Shown one piece after another: positions 1 through 11,861 of a DNA stretch of 64,000 bases. The stretch lies in NCBI GenBank assembly GCA_947172415.1, contig OX359192.1:2234501-2298500 (forward strand), written 5' to 3'. The first letter of the stretch is position 1. Every line of letters starts with the position of its first letter. This stretch comes from Chondrosia reniformis (lineage: Eukaryota > Porifera > Demospongiae > Chondrillida > Chondrillidae). Both the position numbers and the translations under genes were made by a program. The notes under the pieces were generated by a model, which saw only the letters and a program-made list of their open reading frames with translations, did not search any database and was not told the origin of the DNA.

Positions 1-190
1 ATATCTTTGAAATGGTTCATCTTTAGTTTTTTGAGCATCTAGAGAAGCAGTTTGTTTGTTTTGGAATTGGATGTTTCGACCCTGGGGGGTCTTCTTCGGT
101 GACTTAAACTCCCAGGGTAAAAATGTCTGATTCTAAAAAGCTTCTCTAGATGCTCACAAGACTAAAGATGAACCATCTCAAAGATAAGTT
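1..190 (-). repeat. Inverted repeat with hammerhead-like core, copy A intron
   Basis: The outer arms (ATCTTTGAAATGGTTCATC at the left, its complement at 158-183) bracket a GC-rich centre. Read on the minus strand, the centre (about 62-105) is CCGAAGA, a short hairpin arm pair, GAAA, two bases, then TC. Paralogous copies occupy the same intron of copy B (19792-19948, right part lost) and copy C (54631-54825), so the repeat was present before the gene duplicated. The arrangement resembles a type I hammerhead ribozyme with a minimal stem III, but the first core box is off consensus here. Confidence 0.5.
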
Positions 191-248
191 TGGAGCAGTT
201 AGAAGAAATCCCTATCATCCATTTATATATTTACAGTATATAAGTATA

Positions 249-702
249 CAGTCAACTCCACTTATAACAAACTACGAATAACGAATTTTGGGTTATAACG
301 AACAATTGTCAAAAAACAATTTCCTGTCCATTCAATTCCTTCTGTTTATAACAAGCAAACTTTTATTATAACGAACGTGTTAACTTATAATTATGTATGT
401 GTGAAGCCAAAAACGGCTTTATTCATCAATCTTAAGCCGAAGTTACTGGACGGAGTGGCTAAATGGAGGAAGCAGAATGGTATTTTTGACGCATTTTCAG
501 TTGAAAAGTCCACCCTGAGTACCATTAATATACTATTTTACATAATTTTAATTTTGTAAGCATTCTACAGCTGTTTACTGTATGCACTGATGAGTAGTTT
601 GTATAGTTATATACAAATAAAGTACATTTGGTTATAAAGAACTTCTTTTATAAAGAACAATTATGCTGGAATTTTGGTGTTGGTTATATCAGGAGTCAAC
701 TG
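249..702 (+). mobile_element. pogo/Tigger-like DNA transposon relic, TA-flanked
   Basis: The terminal inverted repeats start CAGTCAACTCC at the left and, on the complement of the right end, CAGTTGACTCC, each next to a TA dinucleotide. The interior (about 407-530) codes for a fragment with KLLDGVAKWRKQ followed by VEKSTLSTI, which matches the N-terminal helix-turn-helix of pogo/Tigger transposases. No DDE catalytic domain remains. The same intron of copy B (about 20255) shows an uninterrupted TATATGGTTAAAG sequence, an empty site, so this insertion came after the A/B duplication. Confidence 0.75.
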
Positions 703-773
703 TATATGGTTAAAGTAAATATGCATGGTACGTATATACTTACATGTTATGCATTTTTTGTGTTCACAATTAG

Positions 774-3700
774 CTCAAACATGGTGCTGATGCTAGCAAA
801 CCAGACAAAAGGAAGAAGAGCCCATTGCAATTGGCCTCTACAGTAAGTTAAGAGCTGATTGATTTATAACAGTAATCACACTGGAAGAACTGCATACATA
901 AACACCATTATGTAACAAATAACTTCAAAATTGGATCATCTTTCATTTACGTATATTGTCCTCATTCTCATAAGTTAAACATTACAATGTTAGCTGATTG
1001 CATTATGCTATACGTACAGTACAATCCACATAATTCAAATCTGTTTATATTTTTTGATTATTCAACTAAAACTCTGGTTCCCAGTATAGTACCAGTACAT
1101 CAATTTCATTGGGAACTTTCACTTATTTCTAATCGCAACTAAAGAGAAAACAGTTAAATTGTCATTAATCGTTCTCATGCATGAGTGCTGTGTTATCTCT
1201 AGTTATGCAGTCACTACCATCAAATAGAAACTAGAAATTATCGGTAACGTGTAAAACGCTCCATCTGGAAAGAAGAAAAAGGACAGTGCTGCTAAAGTAG
1301 TAATTCCAGCGAGCAACTCTTACACATTTTTTTTACTTTTGTACAACTCCTGATAATTCAAAATTCCGGTTATTTTAAATTTTTCATGATCCCTAGAAAT
1401 TCGAATTATGTGGATTACACTCTATGTTTTTGCATTTTATGCTTTTCACAATCTATTCATAAAAATAACATAACTTATCTTATTTATTGGTAACTTCCTT
1501 ACAGGTGAATACGTATGTATTTACCAAGTTTACATTATCAATTGAACACTTTTCATTTTTTCTTTTGTCTCTACAGAATCTTTTGCTAAAAAATAATACT
1601 GAATTACTGGATGTTCTTCAAACTGTCAAGAAAGATGACAACATAAATTCTAATTCTCCAGAAGCTGCTCCCCTGAACTCTAGCAAAGCTCCAGACAAGT
1701 ATGATGGTGACATACAAGAACCTACTGTGAGTTACATAGTTAACCTGTCTAGCTGAAGTTTGCATAAGCACTTGTAATAGCTTATTGATAAATAAAATAT
1801 ATGCTTGTATACTTTTAGCAATCGGATGTGGAAGATGAAGCTAATGTTATCGAAGTGAATGACCCTGACCAACAAGTAAGAAAAGATGTTAATTATATGT
1901 AGGAGAGTTCTATCAAATGTAAAGATTTATTAACTTTGAAATTACTGTTTTTTTTATCAATTCTAGTTATGGTATGAGGAATATGAGAAAGCTCGTAAAG
2001 CACATGGAGCTGTTGTTGTTAACCTGAGTAGAGTGGTACTGACTGGATCCCCCGAAGTGGGAAAGTCTTCTTTTAAGTACCTTCTTGTTTACAACAAATC
2101 AAAAGAGATGAACACAAGTACTGGAGTACTGGAGAGACCAGAAGTAGTAGCTGTGACTTCTGAACAATTCCATGTTGACCAGTCTGTCTGGACACTGATC
2201 ACAGAGACTGAGATGGAGGAATCAGTCCGCAAAACCATTCAGGAAGATGAATTTATGGAAAAGCCAACCTTCCCTGCTGTTGAAGAAGCTGAGCTGAAGC
2301 CAAAAGTGCAATCTTCTGAAAGAGATGGTACTGAAATTCCGCCATCTCCTCCAATCATTGAATCGGCCTCAATTGAGCACATTGGTGAAGCCTCTCCTCC
2401 AGACACCTTGCCACATAGCTCTGAGAGGGAACCACACCTTACTGCTACTCCAAAGCCGCAAAAAGATCAACCTATAGATATTGTATCTCTTTTGATTGAA
2501 GCTCGAGAAGAGCTCCTGAAGACCACTGATGTAGGTCAGCTGAGTCTGAAAGAGAATACCTTTGTCCATCTTTTGGACACTGGTGGACAACCTGTGTTTC
2601 AAGATGCCTTACCCTTCCTGCTCACCTTACCAGCTACATACGTCAATGTCTTTAATGCCTCAGTCGACCTCAACGACCCTGTTAAGGTTACCTACCGCCC
2701 TGAACCTGGTTCAACACAGTCCATTTCTTGTTTTCAAAGTGGCTTGGAAATGATGATGTACCAGCTATCCAGTGTGTACACAATGAAATTCAAGAAAGCC
2801 AAGCTTCCTCAAGGAATCAAGGAACCTGATTTCAGGATCTTTATAGTGGCCACTCACAAGGACAAGCTGCTTGAAAGAGAGAATTATCAGGAATTCCTAC
2901 AAGCTAACACAGCATGCTTGAGTCAGTTGGAAGGCAAGCCTTACTTTAGCCACATTGTTCAAGCCAGTGAAGAGAATATTGCTTTCCTTGTTGATAATCT
3001 AATGTACAAAGAAGATGGTAGATCTACCACAAGCAATGATCAGGAATTCATAGATAAACTCCGCTCCCTACTTTCTGCCAAAAGCGGCTGTCTTCATTTG
3101 GAAATGCCTTTAATGTGGTTCCTACTTGATGCCATCACAAGCCGTACCAAGCAGAAATACATTCTGTTTGATGATCTCAAAGCATTTTGCCTCTGCAGCG
3201 GTTATATTGACAAGGAAGATGCTGACAAACAGTTCCTAGCCTTACTTCGTCTGTTCCATGTGCTAGGGCTGTTTGCTTACTATGAGCTACAACCTGCAAC
3301 TCCAGCTAACAACTGGATCTGTACCGATGTTACCGTGTTTTTCAAGGAGCTATCAAAGCTTCTTTCCATTCCGTTTTACAAAATCAAGCCTGATTCACAC
3401 CGAGCAACAAAGCAATTTAAGACATTTGGCTTAATATATACACAAGATCATCATGCCCTATTTGAAGAATTAGGAGTCAGCCCTGATGTTCCTACTGACT
3501 GGCTGCTACAAGTTTTTTATAAGCTCCATCTTTCTGCTAAAATAAAATCCAGTCCAGATATTTATTTTATGCCAATTGTTTTGCCTCAAGGAAACACAGA
3601 GATTCCACAGCATTGCTGTGTGATTGAAAATTTATGTTTTACATACAATTTCAAAGACAGTCCTCTGTCTCAAGATCTTCTTGACATCCCAAGAGGAATT

Positions 3701-6349
3701 TTTTGCAAGCTAGCAGTTCAGCTGGTCAACAGTGGTAGGTATGAAGCTTGTCCTGAGGAGTCTGATAAGTCTACAATCAAGATCCTTTGGAATGGTCTGG
3801 AACTCTACTTGATAGAAAGACCTGGCCGGATAGAGGCAGAAGTCCTCTGCAGTGAATACTTCTTTTCAGATGAAGAAGGACTAGATAACAAATTGAAGAA
3901 GCTCCATGAGCACTGTAAAATCATCAAAACGGACCTAACATCTGGTATTGAAAATGCTTGCCGCACAATTCTAGGAAAGGACTTCCTGAACGCCATCAAT
4001 CTTCAGATTGGTTTTTTGTGTGATTGCTTGCAGGGTAGTCCACACTTGGCTGTGCTCATCAAACAGGACACCTCCCTACTCAAGTGTACCCGTTCCAAAG
4101 GTAGATTTAGGCCAGTTACTTGCAGAAGGAAGATGTGGTTGCACCTGCTTAAAGGAACAGATCTAAAGGTGTGGTTTACTGTGGTATTATTATATTTCAG
4201 CTCCCTTCAAAGGGAATTAAATTCTCTTTTGTGGAATATTCTTACTGTACGTACCTTATCATTTTACTGTAGTACGAACACAGAATATAAGGAAGGTATC
4301 TTCAAATTCTTTTCTGTTTTCTGTCATTGTACCTTATCATTTTACTGCAGTACGGCACAGAATATAATGGTATCCAGAGTTGCTAATACTTGGATACCTC
4401 CCTATTCCTTACTAGATACCTCCCTATTCCTTACTAGATACCTCCCTATTCCTTACTAGTACCTCCCTATTCCTTACTGGATACCTCCCTATTCCTTACT
4501 AGATACCTCCCTATTCCTTACTAGATACCTCCCTATTCCTTACTAGATACCTCCCTATTCCTTACTAGATACCTCCCTATTCCTTACTAGATACCTCCCT
4601 ATTCCTTACTAGATACCTCCCTATTCCTTACTAGATACCTCCCTATTCCTTACTGGATACCTCCCTATTCCTTACTAGATACCTCCCTATTCCTTACTGG
4701 ATACCTCCCTATTCCTTACTGGATACCTCCCTATTCCTTACTAGATACCTCCCTATTCCTTACTAGATACCTCCCTATTCCTTACTAGATACCTCCCTAT
4801 TCCTTATATTCTTACTATAGACATATGTATATACAACTGCTGTACCAATAATTTTTTCTATATATAAGTAATATGCAGTATAAAACAATGATTAAAAGGG
4901 ATACTGTTAAAATGATGTATGTACATATACAGTAGTTATGATTACTTTTAAGTCTGACTATGATCTTTCCATGTATACCATACGTATATACTAATAATAT
5001 CAACCCATGGAGAACTTGTAACATAAATACAGTATGGCTGGAAATATTGGTGAAAAATTAAATTTGGCAATTTGGTATTCTAGCACAGAATCACTAAAAT
5101 CCAAATTTTGAGGCTATATAATTTAAATTGTGTTTCATGGCATGATTAACCCACTCCATACAAGGTCATGGCCTCGATATAGCCTGCATGGCATCGCTGA
5201 ATATCTTATTAACCCACATACGGCAACGGATGGAGACCTTCGAATTAGTGTGCTGTGTTTGAGGCCATCATGGGTGCAGTAGTATAAATAATCTATGCTT
5301 CCAGGGAGGTGTGTGGGTGTATGATTGTGACATTATAACCTCTGACACCGTCACCGCAACATTTAAATTACACCAACCTTTAGCGACTAAATCGTCAAAT
5401 TTTTGGACCGCCAATATTTCCACCCATACAGTATTTATGGGCTCATTGCAATCAAACTTAGAATAAACTGTACATATACTATTGAAGTTTGAATGAAAGG
5501 CATAAGATTTTCCTTGATTGATTAAGTGTTGTTTCTATGAATTCTATTTATATGAATGATGAAACACCTTTATTAATTAATAAAACTTGCAATACTGCAT
5601 AGGATACTATATTGTTTTTTTTATACTGCAATCGGTTGGCATGACATTCTTGAGTTGTTTTCACTTACTCATACATGTATGCAACAAGATTATTGTGGTT
5701 GTACGCTGTATAGACAAAATTTATTAACAAATGTACCAGTTGTAAAATTAGAAAGACTGTACAATTAACCCTTTAATGCAAAGACACTTGATAAATTTAC
5801 TAATACACATGCATGTCATTCAAACTTATGTACTATGTACGTATGCATATGTATTTTTGTGTAGTTTTCTTTGCAAACTCTGGAATCAGGAGACAAGTAC
5901 TGGGTGCTGGACACTGTTCCTGCACCATCTGCTGATCAAGCAACATGGACTGCTCCTGAATGTAAGATCATAGTTATGTGCTCTACAGGCTGCAGTTGGT
6001 CTCCAAACTTATTACTGTGTGCATATGTGTGTATGTAGTCATTGACCGAAGTGCAGAAGAAATCATCTCATTCTTGGACAAGTTCAAGGAGAGTCATATA
6101 AAGTACTGCAATACCCGTGCAATTCGTTCAAACCTACATAAAGAAAGAATCATTAATTTGGAACAGAAACAACAATTAGACAACTCTTCATCAAGTGTTG
6201 CTGCAGCCAATGACTTATTCTATCAGTTCCTTTGTAGCGATCCAACACCTGAGACACTTTCAGCCGCTGCTGAAGTGCTCAATGAGGCACCTGACACTAC
6301 CAACATGAACAGGAAGTTTGCAAAGGAAATAGAACAATTTCTTCATTGA
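774..6349 (+). CDS. Ankyrin-Roc-like GTPase-CARD-like protein, copy A (5' part outside window)
   Basis: Only the last seven exons are in the window: 774-842, 1577-1726, 1819-1875, 1967 to about 4180, 5865-5961 and 6039-6349, preceded by exons off the left edge. The first visible exon encodes the last full ankyrin repeat (LKHGADASKPDKRKKSPLQ). The next two encode an acidic, Ser/Pro-rich linker. The long exon encodes the GTPase: P-loop GSPEVGKS, G3 motif DTGGQ, G4 motif THKD, then a COR-like region. The final exon encodes a roughly 100-residue helical domain that I read as CARD-like. The long exon can use a donor after codon AAG (4168) or after KVWFT (4180); both are phase 0 with the next exon. 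Unlike B and C, its intron lacks the early VNFL stop, and the frame runs on to 4459. GTPase family 0.75, CARD 0.55. Confidence 0.85.
4394..4805 (+). repeat. 22-bp minisatellite after the GTPase exon, copy A
   Basis: About 19 head-to-tail units beginning GATACCTCCCTATTCC, nearly identical, with occasional A/G change in TACTAG/TACTGG. It sits in the intron between the GTPase exon and the linker exon. The same repeat at the same place has about 45 units in copy B and about 8 in copy C. The unit is pyrimidine-rich on the coding strand. Confidence 0.95.
5035..5425. mobile_element. hAT-like MITE with 8-bp target duplication
   Basis: The ends TGGCTGGAAATATTGG and CCAATATTTCCACCC are near-perfect inverted repeats. 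They are flanked on both sides by the direct repeat ATACAGTA (5027-5034 and 5426-5433). An 8-bp duplication is typical of hAT elements. No coding content was seen. The matching introns of copies B and C lack it, so it inserted after duplication. Confidence 0.75.
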
Positions 6350-6837
6350 AAGAAACCATTCTAGTTTTAAACTTATTTCAACTGCATGTCATGCATGTTT
6401 GTATATATATTTTCTCTATAATAATGTATGTTAATGATATAATTAGCAGTCGAGGGGTTTTCGAACCCAAGCCATTCCTAAATACTTTGAGAGTATGGGA
6501 GATAATGATATGTAATTCTTGTATACTGTATGTAAAGACTAGCTAGGTGCACGTACATGATGATGAAGCTATATAGGACCAGATGGGTCCGTAATGCTTT
6601 TAGTTTAAATTTTGAAAACAAAATTTCAATAACCTTTTCTCTTTAAAAAGAAGTATGCAGTTTTGAATTCGATTCCTTTTTGTATAAATCAAGACAATCA
6701 ATGAAACAATTGAAATGCTTAAAATTGAAAATTCATTTTTATTGACTGTATGTATTGTTTTTTTTAGTAAACTGAGTTGTATATTGTACACTTTGAAAGT
6801 ACGTACGTATATAATCACATGCATATGTACGTAGTAT
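6350..6837. other. Spacer between copy A and the GPCR pseudogene
   Basis: The segment is noncoding and matches the sequence after copy B (26002-26325), so it belongs to the duplicated unit. It holds an AATAAA polyadenylation signal on the minus strand at 6738-6743, about 95 bases beyond the GPCR stop. No clear AATAAA for copy A was found on the plus strand. Confidence 0.7.
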
Positions 6838-7782
6838 CTAAATGTTGTTTACTGGATTTCGCCTGGACCACTTGTGAGCAAAATGTTTCAAAGTCTTCCA
6901 GTTTCTTCTAGTTGGTTTGAGGTACAATAAGATTATTATTGGAGTGGGATACAAAGAAGAATAATGAAATGTGTACACTATATATTGAATTGTGATAACT
7001 AGGCTGACGTCTTCCTTGATATCCAGTGACCCAGATATTACAGGAATAATGTATCTGGAAGATTTACTGTGCTCCCAATTAGTAAGAAAAAGGTGAACTT
7101 AGTGACAGCCCTTAATACCTTTGAGTCACTACTGATAGTGTTACTTTTAACATATCTAACTCCAGCAATGCCACTTCCTATGGTTAATATGTATGAAAAC
7201 AGGCCAAACACACTCAAGTATACCACCGCTGAAACATATCCAAATGGTGTCTTATTTAAAAGTGGGTAACACAAGACTCCTTGAATTAAATATATTAAGA
7301 TTACTCGAGGTGAGAAAGAAAGGGCACTAAATAGAATTGTGCAAGCCCACATCATTCCAGTAATTGCAAAGACACTAACTCTGCCCTTCCTTGTTCTAGT
7401 CGGTTCACCATATCTTGTTAGCATATAGACTGCCACTGCCAACAAAGGTATAAATGATAACCTGGATATTTGTCCAATTGAAAAATCGACAAGTGTTAGG
7501 TATATTTGATACACCATTGTATGCACTGACTATTACAAATAGATGTTCCATTATTCCAGAAATTGCTATGATCAAATTGCCAATCAAAATGTTGGAGAGG
7601 CCTATCTGAACAGATTTAGACAGTTTATAATCAAAGATGCAGTTGACCAGTGTAAATGTGCTAACTAAAATTGCAGGTATTACAAGTACACTTGGATTAA
7701 ACCCACTACAGATGAGTGAAGCAATTGGCAATTTTGTATTAGCTGTATCGTTTGTATCATTGACATTCAAGTTGACCTCCAT
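6838..7782 (-). pseudogene. Seven-transmembrane (GPCR-like) pseudogene, unit A
   Basis: The start codon at 7780-7782 opens an N-terminus with glycosylation motifs (NDTNDT), followed by hydrophobic helices 1 and 2 (for example QIGLSNILIGNLIIAISG). The reading frame then shifts near 7485: compared with the paralogue at 26.4 kb, 14 bases are missing. The second frame continues through helix 3 (SRLSFIPLLAVAVYMLTRYG) to helix 6. A 38-base GT-AG intron (7004-7041) then leads to an exon (6838-7003) with a helix 7 ending TPIIILLYLKPTRRNWK, the position of the NPxxY motif of rhodopsin-class receptors. The coding pattern is otherwise intact, so decay is recent, or the missing bases are an allele or assembly error. 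Ligand unknown; family placement is by topology only. Confidence 0.7.
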
Positions 7783-7954
7783 TAAGACAACCTAGCTGTG
7801 CAGCTATCTTGATTCAGCCTTAAACCACTCTTTAAATTCTTTAGAATATTAGGCTATATATATATACATGTATACTACCTATACAGTAATACTTATAATT
7901 GCGTATATATTATATAAAATTGTAACTTGAAAATTGAAATATACATATATTTGT

Positions 7955-8250
7955 ACCCCCGTTGCCATGGCAACAGGCTGGTTAATGGTGAGGTATATTC
8001 TGGATATACCCCAAGAAAAGTCAAACAGGATGTGAATCAATAGTCACCTTTTATATACAGTGCATGAAAACTACACAAATCAAATATATAGTATTCATTG
8101 ATCAGTTGCATTGTATCATTGACCACTGCCATGGACAACTGAATGAGTATAAATGAGTTATAGCTCGGACTTCTGCCAGAATATAATTACCCAACCTCAG
8201 CCTCATATTATATTCTGGCTACTATCCTCACCGGCCTCTGAGCTATAACT
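7955..8250 (+). repeat. Dispersed repeat family (GCCATGG...AGAATATAAT), copy 1
   Basis: The repeat starts near CGTTGCCATGGCAACAGGC, includes GGTATATTCTGGATATACC, and ends GACTTCTGCCAGAATATAAT, followed by a partial inverted copy of that end (8207-8247). Related copies lie at 26905-27110 (same strand) and at 30590-30770 and 42830-43010 (opposite strand). No coding capacity and no clear target duplication. It could be a MITE or a SINE. Confidence 0.6.
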
Positions 8251-8900
8251 TATACATATATACAATAATGGTCCAGTGGTATATATATCACTTTGAATTC
8301 CTGCATAATATTATCTATAGCATAGCAGCTTTGGCTTCTCCGCTACGATAAAATGATAAAAAATGGCGTCTCTATTATATATATGTATTAGTGGGGCACG
8401 TTTTTAATAAATACCATTGTTCTCTTAGAGACCGAGAAACATTGACCTGGCTTGATAGAACACTGGTGAGGGTAAATTAATCATTCTACACTCTATGTAC
8501 ATATCTAATCACTTTTGTCGGGATTGATCTAAAAATAGACATGGTGGTGGTGTAGCCTGCTATATAAACTGCTACCAAGTCTCTGGCATCCGCTTGTAGT
8601 CCTTATCCCTTGTAGTCCTTATAGCTCTTCCACTGAAACACTTGGATTTCTCTAAGTGCATCACACCTTCCAGTCAAGCTTACCCTATAGGCTGCTGTTA
8701 CAGACTCCCAAATATCGTACCGTATATTGTGAGTTTTGACTGAATGCCAATCTTTTGACACATATTGATTTGATACCTCAGTAATTTCGTATACACGTCC
8801 CGTACACCTAAGCTTTATCTCGCATTCTTTTAACCACAATGTTTACTTATACCTGTAATTTGTAATCTTTACTCTTGCATTCATATCCTGATATACGGTA
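8251..8900. other. Intergenic, one unexplained minus-strand frame
   Basis: Mostly noncoding. A minus-strand open frame at 8603-8839 (WLKECEIKLRCTGRVYEI near its start) has protein-like composition but no recognised family, no good start codon and no visible partner exons. It may be an exon fragment of a mobile element or of a lost gene. I do not assign a function. Confidence 0.3.
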
Positions 8901-10160
8901 CTTAATTGACTACACTACTTGATCAAGCTGAATCCATCCTCTCCACCCATAAGCATATGATCATCACAGATAATTTTAACATTAACATGTTAAACAATTA
9001 AATTTTGCCCATTAGCCTGCACCCTGCATGTCAAACTTTATGGAGGTTCACAATCTAACCCAAGCTAAGTTACCCACAAGAGTTACTATATATAGTATAC
9101 CTCTTCTGCCTCTCTCATTGATCTATTCCTTTTATCTGATCATGAAGGGGTGCCTCTTGATACTAGTGGAGTTTTGGACGACTGTTTCACAGACCATCTC
9201 CCAATCTTAATTGTATATAACACTCAAATGGAAAAAAAGGTAGTAGTGCTAGAAGATTATCATTTTATTGTAATAATTCCTTCTCTTATTAAACTCTACC
9301 CACCTACATAGTAGCTATATACTTACTTCATCTAAGCTGCCAACCTCTTAATGTACAGCTAAATCTAGAGTGTACGGTACTTCCATTATAATATATGTCT
9401 TTAGTCATCTATACTGAATACTAGTCCTATAAGTATAATTAGTTATAGCTCACATGTCTGGGGTGCAAAAGGATATCAGTCTCCTCTTGTAGGACTCATG
9501 GGTTAGCTTAACTGCAAGCCATTACACTGGCATACTAGTATTAAATTCTGGTATCACCTTTGTAGTGCAGACTACAAAGGTGATTATTATTAACTATTAA
9601 AATGATGCCCATGCAGGAAGGTATTATTTTTAGCCAAACTTAACCTCAAAGATACATGGTATATGATGGGTGTAAACTCTAAATTAATTTCTCCCAATGA
9701 TGCACCCTATCCTGCTACTATTTCTAACCCCAGTAACTTTATGAATTACACCATCATGCATAATAGATCACAATTCCTTAGTCATACAATGCAACTTATA
9801 AATAAATTAGCCTTACAAGATTGGACCTTAAGACTAGACACTATAGACACAAACAGTAGATCTGTGGGCAGGTTAGCTAACTACAGGCTCATTAATAGAA
9901 CACCTTCAACTGATGATTATATAAGGACCAGTAATTTTGATAGAAGAAGAGTACTGGCAGCTCTGAGCTGTGGGTGCCTCCCTCTCAAATTGAGAAGGGC
10001 AGATTGAGACTCCCTAAGGTTGATCTGGAGAGCAGGATTTGCCAGCTGTGTAACTGTGGTGCAATAGAGGACTCCACTCATTTTTTACAACCTGTCCAGC
10101 TTTCAATCATATCAAATGTAATCTTTTTTTGAGTGCTCACTCTTATCCCCTAACTTCTTC
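8900..10160 (+). mobile_element. LINE (non-LTR retrotransposon) fossil, internally deleted
   Basis: Three pieces of a LINE ORF2 appear in order. At 8930-9010 the frame gives HMIITDNFNINML, like the endonuclease motif GDFN. At 9107-9210 it gives SLIDLFLLSDHEG followed by TDHLPI, the C-terminal end of an APE-type endonuclease. From 9663 to about 10100 comes the region after the reverse transcriptase: VLAALSCGCLPLKL, then a Cys-rich knuckle ESRICQLCNCGAIEDSTHFL. The catalytic RT core is missing and several frame breaks separate the pieces, so it is dead. The best fit is the jockey/CR1/L2 group. Confidence 0.7.
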
Positions 10161-11339
10161 TCTTACCCAAGTGTAATGCACACACCCTCCCTGCATGGCC
10201 AATGTACCATATTCAACACCCTTCCAGTGACTTGTAAACCCACCATGGCTTGGGCTATTCTTAACTGATCTTTTTCAGCAGTGTTATAGCATGTCACATT
10301 AATAAAAATATAACAATCTCTCATCCCCACCTCTATGCATTGTATACTTCTTGTCTGGGCCCCCTGCAAAGTAGCCATACTGGCTAATGGGATTTCCCCG
10401 CTTAAATAAGATTATTGAATTGAATCAAGAGTGTAGTAAAGTAATTGGGTGGAGTCCAGATGAAGGGACTGTCCCTAATCTTAATGATGACATATGAAGG
10501 AAAAATGGACAATCACTTGAAACGACTTCTAAAATAGAGGTAAAAATTTGTATGATTTTTTCAGATCTATAAACAGAAACTTTCTGGGGCGCCCTATATC
10601 GTTTTCAAAAATTTGGTTGGATGGCTTCCTATTCCTAACCTTATATCTGCGTATATCTGTCAATAAAATGGCGGACGCTCAGCTGGCTTTGCTTTCTTAG
10701 CTTAAAAATAGCTTTCTCTTCCTTTGTGTCGAAAATTGAACCAATGAAAAGAATTTAGAAGCTATCTATACTAATACGATGCAACGTAAAGCCAGCGCAA
10801 AAGGTTTTCTATGATACGTACAAAGTTAAATATTGCATCATCGTAGACCGCATACGCGTTTACGGTACATATACGAGCTACCGAAGACGTCCAAGCTACG
10901 ATATCGTTATACTAGATTCGAAATTCGAAGGCGTTCGTTGATAGAGTGATCCATAACAGGCAGTTTTATGCACAGTGAATATGGAAGGACCTGGGCCTAG
11001 CAAGAAACTTTGTCTATGTTGTGTCCACTTGCACTGAAACTAGCCACTTAATTAATTGTCATATCATGCAGTGGTGAGTGCAAACACAACAACCCCTTTA
11101 TATTTGCCGATTCCGTTGTATAGCTTCATAACGCAACACTTAATTTATACATCAATACATCGTTTTTGCAAATGGCGCGGCGTTCAGGAAGTTTTAGTCA
11201 TAGCTTTAGTTAACGAAACTTTTCTATCGTTATTTATAAGTGCGGGGGAGACAGCCCAACGAGTTACTTGTTTAAACTCGAAATATATAGTTGCTTCATT
11301 CCATCTAATTTATTTACTTACTTTAGATATTTGAATTAC
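10161..11339. other. Intergenic region 5' of copy B with an insertion absent before copy C
   Basis: The part 10440-10560 is conserved before copy C (28425-28560). About 10580-11310 has no counterpart there and looks like an insertion or retained unique DNA. It contains short starts (ATGGCGGACGC at 10671, ATGGAAGGACC at 10980) that end quickly. I see no gene in it. Confidence 0.5.
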
Positions 11340-11861
11340 CACTGAGGAACTCTCTTTGTGTACATAAGATAAGGTAAAAGGGGTAATCTGGAATAAGCTT
11401 TTCTTCAACTTTTAACCGCTGAAAACAAGCACTGTTGGTGCAGCGCATTTAAAGGCAAGCTACTGTTCTTCGTGAAGTATCCTGCCTAGAAGTTTTATTA
11501 TACCCTCACACATGAGGTGTATATAGTGTAAGTCAGTATACCTGTATGTATGGTATACAGTAAAACCTATGAAGAAAGGACACATTGGGGAGTAAGAATT
11601 AGTCCCTTTTAGAGAGGTTGTTCCTTCTTAGAGGTTATGCCTATATTTTTGTCCTATTTTTTGAAATCAATCCAGGTAAGTAGTTTGTACACTGTAGAGA
11701 GGTTGGTTGTTGTTTGGAGGGTCCTTTATTAGAGGTTTTACTATAAATAAGTGCCTAATAGCTAACAGATTGTATAATCATAAAGTCGCAGATGCTTACT
11801 TATAAAGTCCCAACAGTACACCATGTTTTGTTAACTTAATACACTTCTTCAGTAGTCAAAT
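11340..11861 (+). promoter_or_regulatory. Conserved 5' flank and putative promoter of copy B
   Basis: The block 11340-11490, with landmarks GGGGTAATCTGGAA and CCGCTGAAAACAAGCACTG, is closely matched upstream of copy C (28629-28778). Further matching runs up to the start codon. Conservation at equal distance from two start codons suggests promoter or 5' UTR, although simple shared ancestry would give the same picture. Confidence 0.45.
11558..11743. mobile_element. Short TA-flanked MITE in the copy B 5' flank
   Basis: The ends CAGTAAAACCTATGAAG and, on the complement, TAGTAAAACCTCTAATA are inverted repeats next to TA dinucleotides. The 5' flank of copy C shows the empty site (TATGGTATAAATAA at about 28880). 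Type of ends fits pogo/Tigger or mariner MITEs. Confidence 0.7.

Noticed and set aside
1487-1576. N-terminal extension of the 50-codon linker exon, starting from TTACAGGTG
   Set aside because: The run before 1577 ends in a pyrimidine tract and CTACAG, a normal acceptor, and in copies B and C the same exon is defined by the same acceptor.
2369-2602. Minus-strand open frames across the GTPase exons (also 22361-22594, 58397-58630)
   Set aside because: They are antisense shadows of a conserved coding exon.
4181-4459. Coding extension of the copy A GTPase exon into the minisatellite
   Set aside because: Copies B and C stop shortly after this point and the extension is repeat-encoded. It is intron read-through, although a rare retained-intron form cannot be excluded.
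4394-4805. CRISPR-like array
   Set aside because: The 22-bp units are directly adjacent with no unique spacers, in a eukaryotic intron. It is a minisatellite.
6446-6472. tRNA-like T-arm (GGGGTTTTCGAACCC), repeated at 26104
   Set aside because: No acceptor stem, D-arm or anticodon arm fits around it. Not a tRNA.
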